Source: JAOTZA01 sp965224065
GTDB lineage: Bacteria > Acidobacteriota > Thermoanaerobaculia > Multivoradales > JAHEKO01
Direction of reading: 5' to 3'
Assembly: GCA_965224065.1 (NCBI GenBank)
Contig: CBDCYF010000005.1
Location: 1,736,001-1,800,000 of the forward strand
Length of the DNA: 64,000 bases
In this document: positions 8,469 to 16,336 of the stretch, in pieces
Numbering within the stretch: the first letter of the stretch is position 1
Layout: each line of letters begins with the position of its first letter
Notes under the pieces: generated by a model
The model's database searches: none
What the model was told of the DNA's origin: nothing
The model's input: the letters and a program-made list of their open reading frames with translations, nothing else
Position numbers and translations under genes: made by a program

Positions 8469-10418
8469 GTGTCAACGACGACGATGCGCGACCGTCTGGA
8501 CGGTCAAGCCGCTGTCGGCCTGGTGGGCCGTCGACAGGAGCTCGCTTCGCTCTTGCGATGTCTCGAGCCCGACGGACCGTTGGTGGTGCAGATTCACGGA
8601 ATCGGTGGCATCGGAAAGACGGCCCTGCTGTCGGCCTTCGCTGCGGAGTGTCGCAAGCGGGACATCCCGGTCGTGGCGCTCGACTGCCGGACGATCGAGC
8701 CCACCGTCCGGGGGTTTCTGGCGGAGCTGGAGCAGCAGCTTGGGGGCTCCGTACAGAGCGTCGAGGAGGCGGCACACCGCCTGGAGGCGCTTGGCCCACG
8801 AGTCGTCGTGACGCTGGACACCTTCGAGGTCTTCCGGCTGATGGACACCTGGCTGAGAAAGGTGTTCCTGCCCGCACAGAGCGAACGGGTTCGCTTTGTG
8901 TTCGCCGGTCGCATGGCTCCTGTGTCGGCCTGGCGCAGCCACCCTCAATGGCGTCAGCTCTTTGCGGAGGTGCCGCTCCACCCGCTACCGGAAAGCGACG
9001 CGCTCCTCTTGCTCGAAGATCTCCACGTGCGTGGCGCGGAAGCGGATCAAATCCAGCGCTTCGCCGGCGGGCACCCGCTGGCCTTGACTCTCGGCGCGGC
9101 CGCACGCTCGCGAGCCGGCGCAACCCTGGATCGAGTCGCAGGGAACCCGATTCTCGAACTGAGCCAACTCTTCCTCTCGGACGTCGAAGACGAGGCCACA
9201 CGCGACGCGCTCGAGGCGGCCTCGGTCGTCCGGCGGGTGACTCGCCCCGTCCTGGGCGCAATGTTGGGGACAATCGAGATCTCCGAGGTCTGGGACCGCC
9301 TGCAACGGCTACCGGTCGTCGAGCTACATACCGACGGCCTGGTGATCCACGACACCGTCCGGGATGCCATCGGGGGCGCGCTCAAGGCCGCCGACCCCGA
9401 CCGCCATCGCCGGTACCGAAAGGCTGCCTGGAAGCAGTTGCGATCCGAGGTGCAGGACGCGAGCGCCGAAGACCTCTGGCGCTATACCGCGGACATGCTT
9501 TATCTGACCGAGAATCCGGTAGCGCGGGAGGCTTTCTTCCCCAGCGGAGCATCGGCTCTGGCGGTCGAGCCCGCTCACCCGGAAGATCGCGACCGCATCT
9601 TCGAGATCAGCGGCCTCCACGAAGGCCCGGAGGCCGACCGTCTGATCCGGCTTTGGTGGGAACGCCTGCCGTCCGCGTTCCATGTTGTCCGAGACGAGAA
9701 CCATCAGACCGTCGGCTTTTACTGCATGTTCGACCCGAGCGCGGTCTCGCCGGCCGATCTCGAGCGCGATCCCCTGACATCCGCTTGGATCCAAAACCTC
9801 CGGCGGGAGTATGTCTCTCGCAAGCTATCGGTCCTGTTTATCCGGCGCTGGTTGGGTGCCCAAGACGGCGAGGCGCCATCCCCCGTCCAGGCCGCGTGCT
9901 GGCTCGACATCAAACGCACCTACATGGAAATGCGGCCGGGTCTGCGGAGAGTCTACCTGCCGGTCATCGACCTGCCGACCTACGCCCCGGTTGCCACCGA
10001 GCTGGGGTTTCGTCCCATCGCCGAAGCCTCCTGCACGCTCGATGAGCAGACCTACCATACAGCCATGCTGGATTTCGGGCCGACCTCCGTCGACGGCTGG
10101 CTGGCACGAATCGTCGCCGCCGAACTGGGCGTGCAAGAAGGCGGAATCCTCGATGTGAGGGCTCGCCAGCTCGTTCTGGATGGGCGCCGTCAGGATCTCT
10201 CGCCGCTCGAGTTCGAACTGCTGTCGTATCTTTGCGAAAACGAAGGCAAGGCCTGCTCACGCCCTGAGCTGCTGGAGAAAGTCTGGGGTCACGAGCACCT
10301 GGGCGCGAGCAACGTCGTCGACGCGGTGGTGCGTGGCCTGCGAAAGAAACTCGGCGACCACGCCGATCATCTGGTGACCGTGCGGGGAGTCGGCTATCGG
10401 TTTCAGCCGAGCGGATAG
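8469..10418 (+). CDS. STAND-like ATPase with GNAT-like middle and OmpR-type winged-helix C-terminus
   Basis: A predicted 649-residue cytoplasmic regulator. Residues 17-60 carry VGRRQEL and a Walker A loop GIGGIGKT (44-51), with a Walker B-like VVVTLDTF near 115, as in STAND/AAA ATPases. Residues ~365-555 look like an acetyltransferase fold (HPEDRDRIFEISG at the start; YAPVATELGFRPI near the end, as in GNAT proteins). Residues ~565-649 are a PhoB/OmpR-type winged helix (DLSPLEFELLSYL, then VRGVGYRF). I chose GTG at 8469 because GGGGAG lies seven bases upstream; TTG at 8433 and ATG at 8484 are alternatives. It is divergent from the CSLREA gene and might regulate it. Confidence 0.8.
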   Translation: MSTTTMRDRLDGQAAVGLVGRRQELASLLRCLEPDGPLVVQIHGIGGIGKTALLSAFAAECRKRDIPVVALDCRTIEPTVRGFLAELEQQLGGSVQSVEEAAHRLEALGPRVVVTLDTFEVFRLMDTWLRKVFLPAQSERVRFVFAGRMAPVSAWRSHPQWRQLFAEVPLHPLPESDALLLLEDLHVRGAEADQIQRFAGGHPLALTLGAAARSRAGATLDRVAGNPILELSQLFLSDVEDEATRDALEAASVVRRVTRPVLGAMLGTIEISEVWDRLQRLPVVELHTDGLVIHDTVRDAIGGALKAADPDRHRRYRKAAWKQLRSEVQDASAEDLWRYTADMLYLTENPVAREAFFPSGASALAVEPAHPEDRDRIFEISGLHEGPEADRLIRLWWERLPSAFHVVRDENHQTVGFYCMFDPSAVSPADLERDPLTSAWIQNLRREYVSRKLSVLFIRRWLGAQDGEAPSPVQAACWLDIKRTYMEMRPGLRRVYLPVIDLPTYAPVATELGFRPIAEASCTLDEQTYHTAMLDFGPTSVDGWLARIVAAELGVQEGGILDVRARQLVLDGRRQDLSPLEFELLSYLCENEGKACSRPELLEKVWGHEHLGASNVVDAVVRGLRKKLGDHADHLVTVRGVGYRFQPSG

Positions 10419-10433
10419 TTTTGTGGCGTCAGG

Positions 10434-11405
10434 CTAGAGCAAGCCGGCCAGCCAACGCATTACGTTGAGGACGAACTGCTGGTTGCCTTCGGCACCCGGG
10501 GCGTTCATGCCGATTTGAATGAGCTTGTCATCGAAAGTGAACTCCTGAGCGCTGAACATCGCCGCCTCACCGAACACTGCCACCCGGCCCCGCCCATGGG
10601 TCAGGACGGCACCCTGGAGCAGGCCTTCGGCGGAAAGCCTCGGCGTCTTCTCTGTGATCTCGGAGTGTTTGCTGGGAAGGGTAATGGTCGTCTCCGCAGG
10701 GAGTACGAGTAGTGGCTGCACCTCCCGCAAAGCACGAAAGCCCTGCCCCGTGAAACTGACGACCGCGTCGATCCGCTCGGTGGGAGATCGTCCGGCCGTG
10801 GCGGGATGCTCGCCCAGCGTCCCGTCGCCCCGCTCGAAGCGGATCTGCGAGCCGCCGGAGTCGGGTTGCGCGTAGCCGTTGATGAACGCGAGGCCAAAGG
10901 CCTTGGCGAGGTCCTGAGCTGCACCGGGAAACGGCATGTGATCTGCGATCAGCAAGAGTGCGCCCCCCGTCTCCACCCAATCGTCCAACGCGACGATCTC
11001 ATCGCTACGAAAGGCCGAAGGGGTCGGCAGTCGCCACGCGTCGCATTTCTCCTCGGGCATGGCGTTGGCGATCACCAGGATGTCGGCCTCCGCCAGCGAG
11101 TCGGCGGAGAAACCGGACGTCAGGGAACCGACGGCAAAGCCATCACGGCGCAGCAGCTCGGCAAACGGCGCGTATCGGCCCGTAGCGGTGTGGAAGTTAC
11201 AGTGGCTCTCGTCGATCAGGACTCGTGGACCGTCACCCTCGGCGTACGCCGGCCGGTCGACGACCGGCTCAAACGAGAGCGATTGTATCTGCTGCACTTG
11301 TACGCAGCCGCTCGAAAGGACGGGCAGCACAAGCAGCACAATCCAAAGCTCGGATGAGCTCGAATGACTCGAGCCTTGCTCGTTGCGGATGTTCTGGATA
11401 CTCAT
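10434..11405 (-). CDS. Lipoprotein with DUF4350/GATase-like domain
   Basis: The 323-residue protein has a type II signal peptide with lipobox LSSGC (Cys34). The mature part has an alternating alpha/beta pattern like DUF4350 and class-I glutamine-amidotransferase-like folds: RVLIDESHCN, then ADILVIANA, GGALLLIADHMPFPG and GRVAVFGEAAMFSAQ. No catalytic Cys is evident, so it may be a binding rather than enzymatic domain. The ATG at 11405 has GAGGAG just upstream; the open frame runs further 5' without a ribosome site. It is divergent from the response-regulator gene and shares a 206-base control region with it. Confidence 0.65.
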   Translation of the reverse strand: MSIQNIRNEQGSSHSSSSELWIVLLVLPVLSSGCVQVQQIQSLSFEPVVDRPAYAEGDGPRVLIDESHCNFHTATGRYAPFAELLRRDGFAVGSLTSGFSADSLAEADILVIANAMPEEKCDAWRLPTPSAFRSDEIVALDDWVETGGALLLIADHMPFPGAAQDLAKAFGLAFINGYAQPDSGGSQIRFERGDGTLGEHPATAGRSPTERIDAVVSFTGQGFRALREVQPLLVLPAETTITLPSKHSEITEKTPRLSAEGLLQGAVLTHGRGRVAVFGEAAMFSAQEFTFDDKLIQIGMNAPGAEGNQQFVLNVMRWLAGLL

Positions 11406-11542
11406 GGGCTCCTCTCCAAAGATAGGCGTCCTGGCGCCGATACACCGACATCCTAAAGCTCGCGGCCCGGGAAAGTATGTCGGTCTGAGCCTCGAAGGGT
11501 GTCGAGCTGTTACAGACCCCCAGTCGGTCACAACTTGATACA

Positions 11543-11564
11543 AATCTTCCGGCAATCTTCCGGC
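11543..11564 (+). promoter_or_regulatory. Tandem 11-bp direct repeat, candidate response-regulator box
   Basis: The sequence AATCTTCCGGC occurs twice head to tail at 11543-11553 and 11554-11564, in the gap between the lipoprotein gene and the response-regulator gene. OmpR/PhoB-family regulators bind tandem repeats with a helical-turn period, so autoregulation and control of the lipoprotein gene are plausible. The start of the regulator is 48 bases downstream. Confidence 0.45.
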
Positions 11565-11611
11565 ACATTGCCCTCAATCTGTGGCCGGTATCTGCCAGAC
11601 TGGACAGAGCC

Positions 11612-12334
11612 ATGACCGAGGCCGGGCCGCACATCCTCGTCGTCGACGACGAGCGGGGCATCCGGGAGCCACTCGCCCGGGTGCTGCGCAAGTACGGGTT
11701 TCGCGCGAGCACAGCAAGCGACGGCCTAGAGATGGATCGGGTCCTGGCCAAGTCCGCCATCGATTTGGTGGTCCTGGACATCATGATGCCCGGCGAGGAT
11801 GGACTGAGCATTTGCAGACGGCTGCGCGATACAGAAGGCGTGCCCGTCATCCTCTTGACGGCCCTGGCGGAAGACACCGACCGGATCATCGGGCTCGAAT
11901 TGGGTGCGGACGACTATGTGACCAAACCCTTCAACCCCAGGGAGCTTGTGGCGCGTGTGAAGTCCGTTCTTCGGCGGAGCGAGATGCTCCCGCCCCGGCG
12001 GCCTCGCGCCTCGGGTCGGGTCAAGTTCGGCCGTTGGCGATTCGACTTTTCACGTCCCGAGATCCTGGGCCCCGACGACGTCTGCGTGCGGTTGAGCTCC
12101 AGCGAGCACAAGCTCTTGGTCGTGCTCATCGAGCACGCAGGCCTCACGCTCACCCGGGACCAGCTATTGGATCTGACCAAGGGCCGCGAGGCACGACTTT
12201 TCGATCGCAGCATCGATGTCCAGATCAGCCGGCTGCGCCGCAAGCTGGAAGACGATCCTCGAACCCCGCAGATCATCCTCACCGAATGGGGCGGCGGCTA
12301 TGTGTTCGCCGCGGAGCTGGACTGGGTGTCCTGA
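11612..12334 (+). CDS. OmpR-family response regulator
   Basis: A 240-residue two-domain regulator. The receiver domain (1-120) has the acidic pair VDDE, the phospho-acceptor Asp56 in VVLDIMMPGEDG, and the conserved Lys in YVTKPFNPREL. The C-terminal winged helix (about 137-237) ends with the typical ILTEWGGGYVF strand. It would bind DNA after phosphorylation by the adjacent histidine kinase, which starts two bases after its stop codon. The 11-bp tandem repeat upstream is its likely operator. The upstream ribosome site is weak (GGACAGAG). Confidence 0.93.
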   Translation: MTEAGPHILVVDDERGIREPLARVLRKYGFRASTASDGLEMDRVLAKSAIDLVVLDIMMPGEDGLSICRRLRDTEGVPVILLTALAEDTDRIIGLELGADDYVTKPFNPRELVARVKSVLRRSEMLPPRRPRASGRVKFGRWRFDFSRPEILGPDDVCVRLSSSEHKLLVVLIEHAGLTLTRDQLLDLTKGREARLFDRSIDVQISRLRRKLEDDPRTPQIILTEWGGGYVFAAELDWVS

Positions 12335-12336
12335 CA

Positions 12337-13713
12337 ATGCTCTCCCGTCTGGTACCCAAAAGCCTCGAAGGCCAGCTCGTAGCGGTGGTCGCACTCTCGC
12401 TGGTGCTGTTGCTGACCGTGTTGGGCGGTTTCGAGATCACCAGGCAAAACACGACGATCGAGTGGGCGGAGAGCGATTTCATCCTCGACCGGCTTCGGAC
12501 CATGCGACCGGTCCTGGCGGGTCTGAACGCTGAGCAAGCCGAGCAATTCCTTGCCGCTCTTTCCTCGTGCCACAAGGGTTCCACGGTCACACCAGAGCCC
12601 TTCCCCATCCGTCAAACGACTGCGGAGACAGACCGGTTGGGGAGCCGGATCGCCCGCGAGTTGGGCCTTGACCCGACGGGCGTTCGGGTCGGCTATGCCA
12701 GTCTTACGCGAGAGGACTTCTCTTATGCGCAATGCGGTCAGGGAGAGTTCGATTTCCCGATCGAAGGCATCGTTATCAGCGTGGGGCTTCCGTCGGGCCT
12801 CTGGCTTAACGCCGAGGTGCATCCCCACCAGTGGCACACGCGACACATCACGGACTGGCTACGCCGGTCGAGTATCGCGTTTCTTGTCGTCGGAGGCGGT
12901 GCGATTCTATTGATGCGCCGCTTGAGCCGGCCCTTGAGAGAACTGACCGGTGCAGCCAGAAAGTTCGGCAAACGCCTCGAAACCTCCGAGGTCGAAGCGG
13001 GAGGGCCGCCAGACTTGAGAGCGGCAATTCAAGCCTTCAATGCAATGCAACGGGACGTCACCGGGGAGGTCCAGAGGCGCGCCGATACCTTAGCCGCCGT
13101 GAGCCACGACATCCGTACGCCTCTGACGGCACTCAGGATCAAGGCCGAGCTGATCGACGATGTCGAGCTGCGCGACGACCTCGTCAAAAGCATCGACGAC
13201 ATGAAGAGAATGGCAGTCTCCGCTATCGACTTCTTGAAGGGTGAGTCCCGGGCAGAGCCGATGCGGCGAACCGACTTGGGTGCACTCGTCAGGAGCGAAT
13301 GCGACAACTTCGCGGACCTGGGAGAAAACGTCACCTTCAACGGTGAAGGAACGGTCTTCTACAGGTGCCGGCCGGACGCCCTCGCCCGGGCGGTGCGCAA
13401 CCTGATCGAGAACGCGACAAAGTACGGCGGCGGCGCAACCGTCGAGCTTCGTTCGAATCCCGATCGAGTGGAGATAGCCGTCGCCGACACCGGCCCGGGA
13501 ATACCCAAAGACAAGATCGAACAGGCGCTCGAACCATTCGAGCGAATCTCGAAGGCGCGCGAGCCGAGTCAAGGCGGCTTTGGACTGGGTCTCGCCATCG
13601 TCAAAGCGATCTGCGAAGGGCACGACGGAGAGCTTGTTCTGGCGAACAACGATCCGGCCGGCTGCGTCGCGACGATTCGACTGCCCGCCCGGTCGGTCGC
13701 GCCCCAAAGCTGA
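12337..13713 (+). CDS. EnvZ-type sensor histidine kinase
   Basis: This 458-residue inner-membrane kinase has a first membrane segment (VAVVALSLVLLLTVLGGF, residues ~11-30), a periplasmic domain of about 140 residues with two Cys that could pair, and a second membrane segment near 177-193. A HAMP linker follows (RRLSRPLRELTGAARKFG). The dimerisation domain has the phospho-acceptor His in AVSHDIRTPLTALR (about residue 257). The ATPase domain shows the N box NLIENATKYG, G1 VADTGPGIP and G2 GGFGLGLAIVKAI. It begins two bases after the response regulator, so the two are co-translated. Confidence 0.93.
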   Translation: MLSRLVPKSLEGQLVAVVALSLVLLLTVLGGFEITRQNTTIEWAESDFILDRLRTMRPVLAGLNAEQAEQFLAALSSCHKGSTVTPEPFPIRQTTAETDRLGSRIARELGLDPTGVRVGYASLTREDFSYAQCGQGEFDFPIEGIVISVGLPSGLWLNAEVHPHQWHTRHITDWLRRSSIAFLVVGGGAILLMRRLSRPLRELTGAARKFGKRLETSEVEAGGPPDLRAAIQAFNAMQRDVTGEVQRRADTLAAVSHDIRTPLTALRIKAELIDDVELRDDLVKSIDDMKRMAVSAIDFLKGESRAEPMRRTDLGALVRSECDNFADLGENVTFNGEGTVFYRCRPDALARAVRNLIENATKYGGGATVELRSNPDRVEIAVADTGPGIPKDKIEQALEPFERISKAREPSQGGFGLGLAIVKAICEGHDGELVLANNDPAGCVATIRLPARSVAPQS

Positions 13714-13754
13714 GCTGCGAGAGCGTGCGAGTTTTGCTCAGCGTTGGAGCGCGA

Positions 13755-14645
13755 TCAAGCAGATGCGGCTTGAGCCGACGGCGCCAGCTTCATGCCCCTG
13801 ACCAGGGCCACGAGCTCGGCCATCGAGCCGCCGATATAGAGCAGGTCGCTCTTCGGTAGCCTCAGCTCCTTGGCGTGGCTGCCGCCGACCACCAAGGGAA
13901 TGTCACTCTCGGCCAACGCGGAAAGCAAACCGAGGACCTCGTCTCGGGTCTTATCGGGGGCCGCGACGTAGCTCACGCTGAGCCAGACCAACCGAGCTTC
14001 CGAGGCCTCCGCGGCCAAAGCCAGGCTTTCCGCGGGCGTGTCCGCGCCCAGGTTGATCGCCCGCACGGCCTCTCCCTCGAGCACCGCGGCAACCGCCTGG
14101 GAAGGCAAAAGGTAGTGATCACCCGCGGGTGCTCCGCCGACGACGACCGGAGCGTCGGCCGGAACCTCCAAAAGAAAGCGCAGCCGGGCCAGCGCCTGCA
14201 CCGCGATCTGCGTCGCCCGGTGCTCCCAGAAGATACCGGTGGGTTGATGGAGCCAGAGCTCTCCGATCCGAGCCATGGCGGAACGGAAGGGCCCGTCGAT
14301 GATCTCCGCGACGCTCCGGCCCTCCAGGAACAGCGAGAGGATCAGTCCCCGTGCTTCGGGCTCGGCGCCGTGGCACAAGTAGTCGAAAAGGCGGTCTGCG
14401 GCGTCGCCGGCCTCAGGCTCCCGGTCGCCCTGCGCTGTAAGGTCCGATAAGCCCAGGACATCCGGCCGCACCAGGGGAATCGAACGCTCGCGGAGATAGC
14501 GCCCGGCCTCCTGGATGGAGATCCGGCGGTGACCGCCCGCCGTGCGCGTGGCTTCTATGTCGCCGCGGTCCACCCAACGCTTCACCGAGGACTCGCTGAC
14601 ACCGATCGCGTCGGCGAGTTCGCGGGGGCTCACGATCAGCTTCAA
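13755..14645 (-). CDS. carH: CarH-type B12-dependent photoreceptor repressor
   Basis: A 296-residue protein. Residues 1-52 are a MerR/excisionase-like helix-turn-helix (ESSVKRWVDRGDIEATRTAGGHRRI). Residues ~85-160 are the B12-binding four-helix bundle and 165-285 the Rossmann B12 domain. The photoreceptor residues known from Thermus CarH are present at the same numbers: Trp131, Glu141 and His142 (the W-x9-EH motif) and His177 in GDHYLL, which ligates cobalt. CarH tetramers with adenosylcobalamin repress in the dark and fall apart in light. The TTG start at 14645 has AAAGGAG six bases upstream. It is divergent from a fasciclin gene and probably controls that gene and itself. Confidence 0.9.
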   Translation of the reverse strand: MKLIVSPRELADAIGVSESSVKRWVDRGDIEATRTAGGHRRISIQEAGRYLRERSIPLVRPDVLGLSDLTAQGDREPEAGDAADRLFDYLCHGAEPEARGLILSLFLEGRSVAEIIDGPFRSAMARIGELWLHQPTGIFWEHRATQIAVQALARLRFLLEVPADAPVVVGGAPAGDHYLLPSQAVAAVLEGEAVRAINLGADTPAESLALAAEASEARLVWLSVSYVAAPDKTRDEVLGLLSALAESDIPLVVGGSHAKELRLPKSDLLYIGGSMAELVALVRGMKLAPSAQAASA

Positions 14646-14664
14646 AGAAAACTCCTTTCAGTGG

Positions 14665-14675
14665 ACGTTTTGAAC
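14665..14675 (+). promoter_or_regulatory. Candidate CarH operator repeat 1 (ACGTTTTGAAC)
   Basis: First of four 11-bp direct repeats in the carH/fasciclin gap; the others are at 14750-14760 (one change), 14803-14813 (one change) and 14812-14822 (weaker). This copy lies just downstream of the -10 box of the carH promoter, where a bound tetramer would block transcription. CarH is known to bind arrays of 11-bp direct repeats; the match of this exact sequence is inferred. Confidence 0.55.
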
Positions 14676-14681
14676 GCACTA

Positions 14682-14710
14682 ATTCTACACGGGTTCATCG
14701 GGAGAGTCAA
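14682..14710 (-). promoter_or_regulatory. Sigma-70-type promoter of the carH-like gene
   Basis: On the minus strand TTGACT (14710-14705) and TAGAAT (14687-14682) are separated by exactly 17 bases, a good match to the vegetative consensus. The start codon is about 36 bases downstream of the -10 box. The candidate operator at 14665-14675 overlaps the expected transcription start. Confidence 0.7.
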
Positions 14711-14749
14711 GAAAAAGTCATACAACAAAAGGAGTTTTGGATGAGTTTC

Positions 14750-14822
14750 ACGTTTTGAAGGAAAAGAGCTTGACATCTCTCCGCTCGATATGCATGATAT
14801 GCACGATTTGAACGTTTTAACC
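14750..14822 (+). promoter_or_regulatory. Fasciclin-gene promoter with three candidate CarH operator repeats
   Basis: TTGACA at 14770-14775 is followed after 17 bases by CATGAT, a fair -10 box. Around it lie 11-bp repeats of the ACGTTTTGAAC type: 14750-14760 upstream of the -35, and 14803-14813 and 14812-14822 downstream of the -10. A separate direct repeat GATATGCA occurs at 14787-14794 and 14796-14803, forming TGCAT/ATGCA palindromic arms across the -10. The layout fits light-relieved repression. Confidence 0.55.
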
Positions 14823-14841
14823 AACCCAAAGGAGGCCCTCT

Positions 14842-15327
14842 ATGTTCAAAACACTGTCATTCGTCGCCCTCGCCGCCACGCTAGCCTTCCCGCTGGCCGC
14901 GAACAGCTACCGAGAGAAGGACATCGTCGACACGGCCGTTGACGCCGGCTCGTTCAACACCCTCGTTGCGGCCGTTCAGGCCGCCGGGCTGGTCGACGCC
15001 CTGAAGGCAGACGGTCCGCTGACGGTCTTCGCGCCCACCGACGAGGCGTTCGCCAAACTCCCGGCCGGCACCGTTGAGAGCCTTCTCGAGCCCGAGAACA
15101 TCGACCAGCTCCGCGCGATCCTCACCTTTCACGTCTTGTCGGGGCAGGTGATGGCCGCAAGCGTCACGGATGGCCTCGAGGCCGCCAGCCTGAACGGTCA
15201 GACCCTCACCTTTGCCGTCGATGAGAACGGCGCTCGCATCGGTGACGCCAACATCGTGACCACCGATGTGGCCGCATCGAACGGTGTCATCCACGTGATC
15301 GACACCGTGCTCCTCCCCGCCGAATAA
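14842..15327 (+). CDS. Exported fasciclin (FAS1) domain protein
   Basis: The 161-residue protein has a signal peptide (residues 1-20) and one complete FAS1 domain: the H1-like LTVFAPTDEAFAKLP block near residue 60 and an H2-like GVIHVIDTVLLP block at the C-terminus, with the central ILTFHVLSG. FAS1 domains mediate adhesion or bind lipophilic ligands; small bacterial ones are secreted. A strong ribosome site (AAAGGAGG) precedes the ATG. Transcription probably ends at the hairpin at 15357. Control by the divergent CarH-like repressor would make it light-induced. Confidence 0.9.
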   Translation: MFKTLSFVALAATLAFPLAANSYREKDIVDTAVDAGSFNTLVAAVQAAGLVDALKADGPLTVFAPTDEAFAKLPAGTVESLLEPENIDQLRAILTFHVLSGQVMAASVTDGLEAASLNGQTLTFAVDENGARIGDANIVTTDVAASNGVIHVIDTVLLPAE

Positions 15328-15356
15328 ACGACGGGGAATCGGGACTCGTCCGCGTA

Positions 15357-15410
15357 GATCCCCTCACCGGCCGGCAACACGATAGCCGTCGGTGAGGGGA
15401 TCGCCTTTTT
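15357..15410 (+). terminator. Rho-independent terminator after the fasciclin gene
   Basis: A perfect 13-bp stem GATCCCCTCACCG / CGGTGAGGGGATC with a 20-base loop is followed by GCCTTTTTC. It lies 30 bases after the fasciclin stop codon. Confidence 0.85.
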
Positions 15411-15434
15411 CAGTGGCGAAGCGATGATCTGCGC

Positions 15435-16325
15435 TTAGCGGCTAGCGGCTACACCGGTCGGCGCCAGGCCGCCCTCCAGGCGAGCCAGCCGGCGCTCGAG
15501 CCGCCGGTTCTCGTCTTCGAGCTGGCTGAGCCTCGAGGCCAGCTCCTGAGTCGCAGCGAGCGCCACACCGGCCAAGTCCACCACCGAGATCGCCGAGGGT
15601 TTGTCCCCGAGGCTGAAGACGGCATGAAAATCCTCGGCCATCGGACCCAGGTGCCTGACATCCGCACCCTGTGCCTTATAGCTCCACCGCCAGATCGGAA
15701 GCTCGATCAGGCGGGACAGAATCTCACCGCCGTCGATTCCCTCGAGCGCCGTCTTCGAGGCCCGGCTCGAGTTGACCTGTAAGTCGTTCAGAATCGTGGT
15801 GGTCCCCAAGAAGTCGACGTCCAGTGTCGCCGGCGCCCGAACGTCGTACTCGATGATGTCGGTGCCGCCGTTGCCTTCGAGCGTGGCGTCGTTGTTGTTG
15901 AGCTCAAAGTACGCTTCGCCGGCGCCTCCAGAGGTGTCGTCGAGCGTGATCTCCGGGCTGGCGCTCCGGATCTCCAAGCTGCTGCCCGGCGTGCTGGTCC
16001 CGATCCCAACCCGCTCGTTGCTGTCGAGATACAGCAGAAAATCGTTCGTATTGTGCTCGATCACGAACGGCAGACCTTCAGGGGCACCGTCTTGCCACAG
16101 GAGATGGAATGCCTCGGAGACACCTGGCGTACCGGCGCTGCACGGGGCATCGATGCAGATCACCCAGTCTGCCTCGCCGGCCGAACTATCGATGAAAGTA
16201 AACGACGGCGTACCGGCGAGGTCGCTGATGGAAATATCGGACAGGAAGGCCGGTCCGCTGGCGAGCGCCGGCGTAGCGGCCAAAACGACCGCCGGCAGTG
16301 ACCTCAGGATCTTCGTCCGCTTCAT
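15435..16325 (-). CDS. Exported protein with S74-like (tail-fibre type) C-terminal domain
   Basis: A 296-residue protein with a signal peptide (cleavage near ALASG, residue ~24). The middle has the beta-rich motif GIGTSTPGSSLEI common in tail-fibre-type proteins. Residues ~190-260 look like an S74 intramolecular-chaperone domain (LPIWRWSYK, HLGPMAEDFHAVF), and the C-terminus is a coiled coil (SRLSQLEDENRRLERRLARLE). ATG at 16325 is preceded by GAGGAG. There are no phage genes nearby, so this is a chromosomal exported protein, as seen often in acidobacteria. It follows the gene at 16337 by 11 bases and is probably co-transcribed with it. Confidence 0.75.
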   Translation of the reverse strand: MKRTKILRSLPAVVLAATPALASGPAFLSDISISDLAGTPSFTFIDSSAGEADWVICIDAPCSAGTPGVSEAFHLLWQDGAPEGLPFVIEHNTNDFLLYLDSNERVGIGTSTPGSSLEIRSASPEITLDDTSGGAGEAYFELNNNDATLEGNGGTDIIEYDVRAPATLDVDFLGTTTILNDLQVNSSRASKTALEGIDGGEILSRLIELPIWRWSYKAQGADVRHLGPMAEDFHAVFSLGDKPSAISVVDLAGVALAATQELASRLSQLEDENRRLERRLARLEGGLAPTGVAASR

Positions 16326-16336
16326 GGCTTTGCTCC

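Noticed and set aside
15435..16325. Prophage tail-fibre gene
   Set aside because: The S74-like domain suggested phage, but the protein has a signal peptide and no phage structural, lysis or integration genes are nearby.
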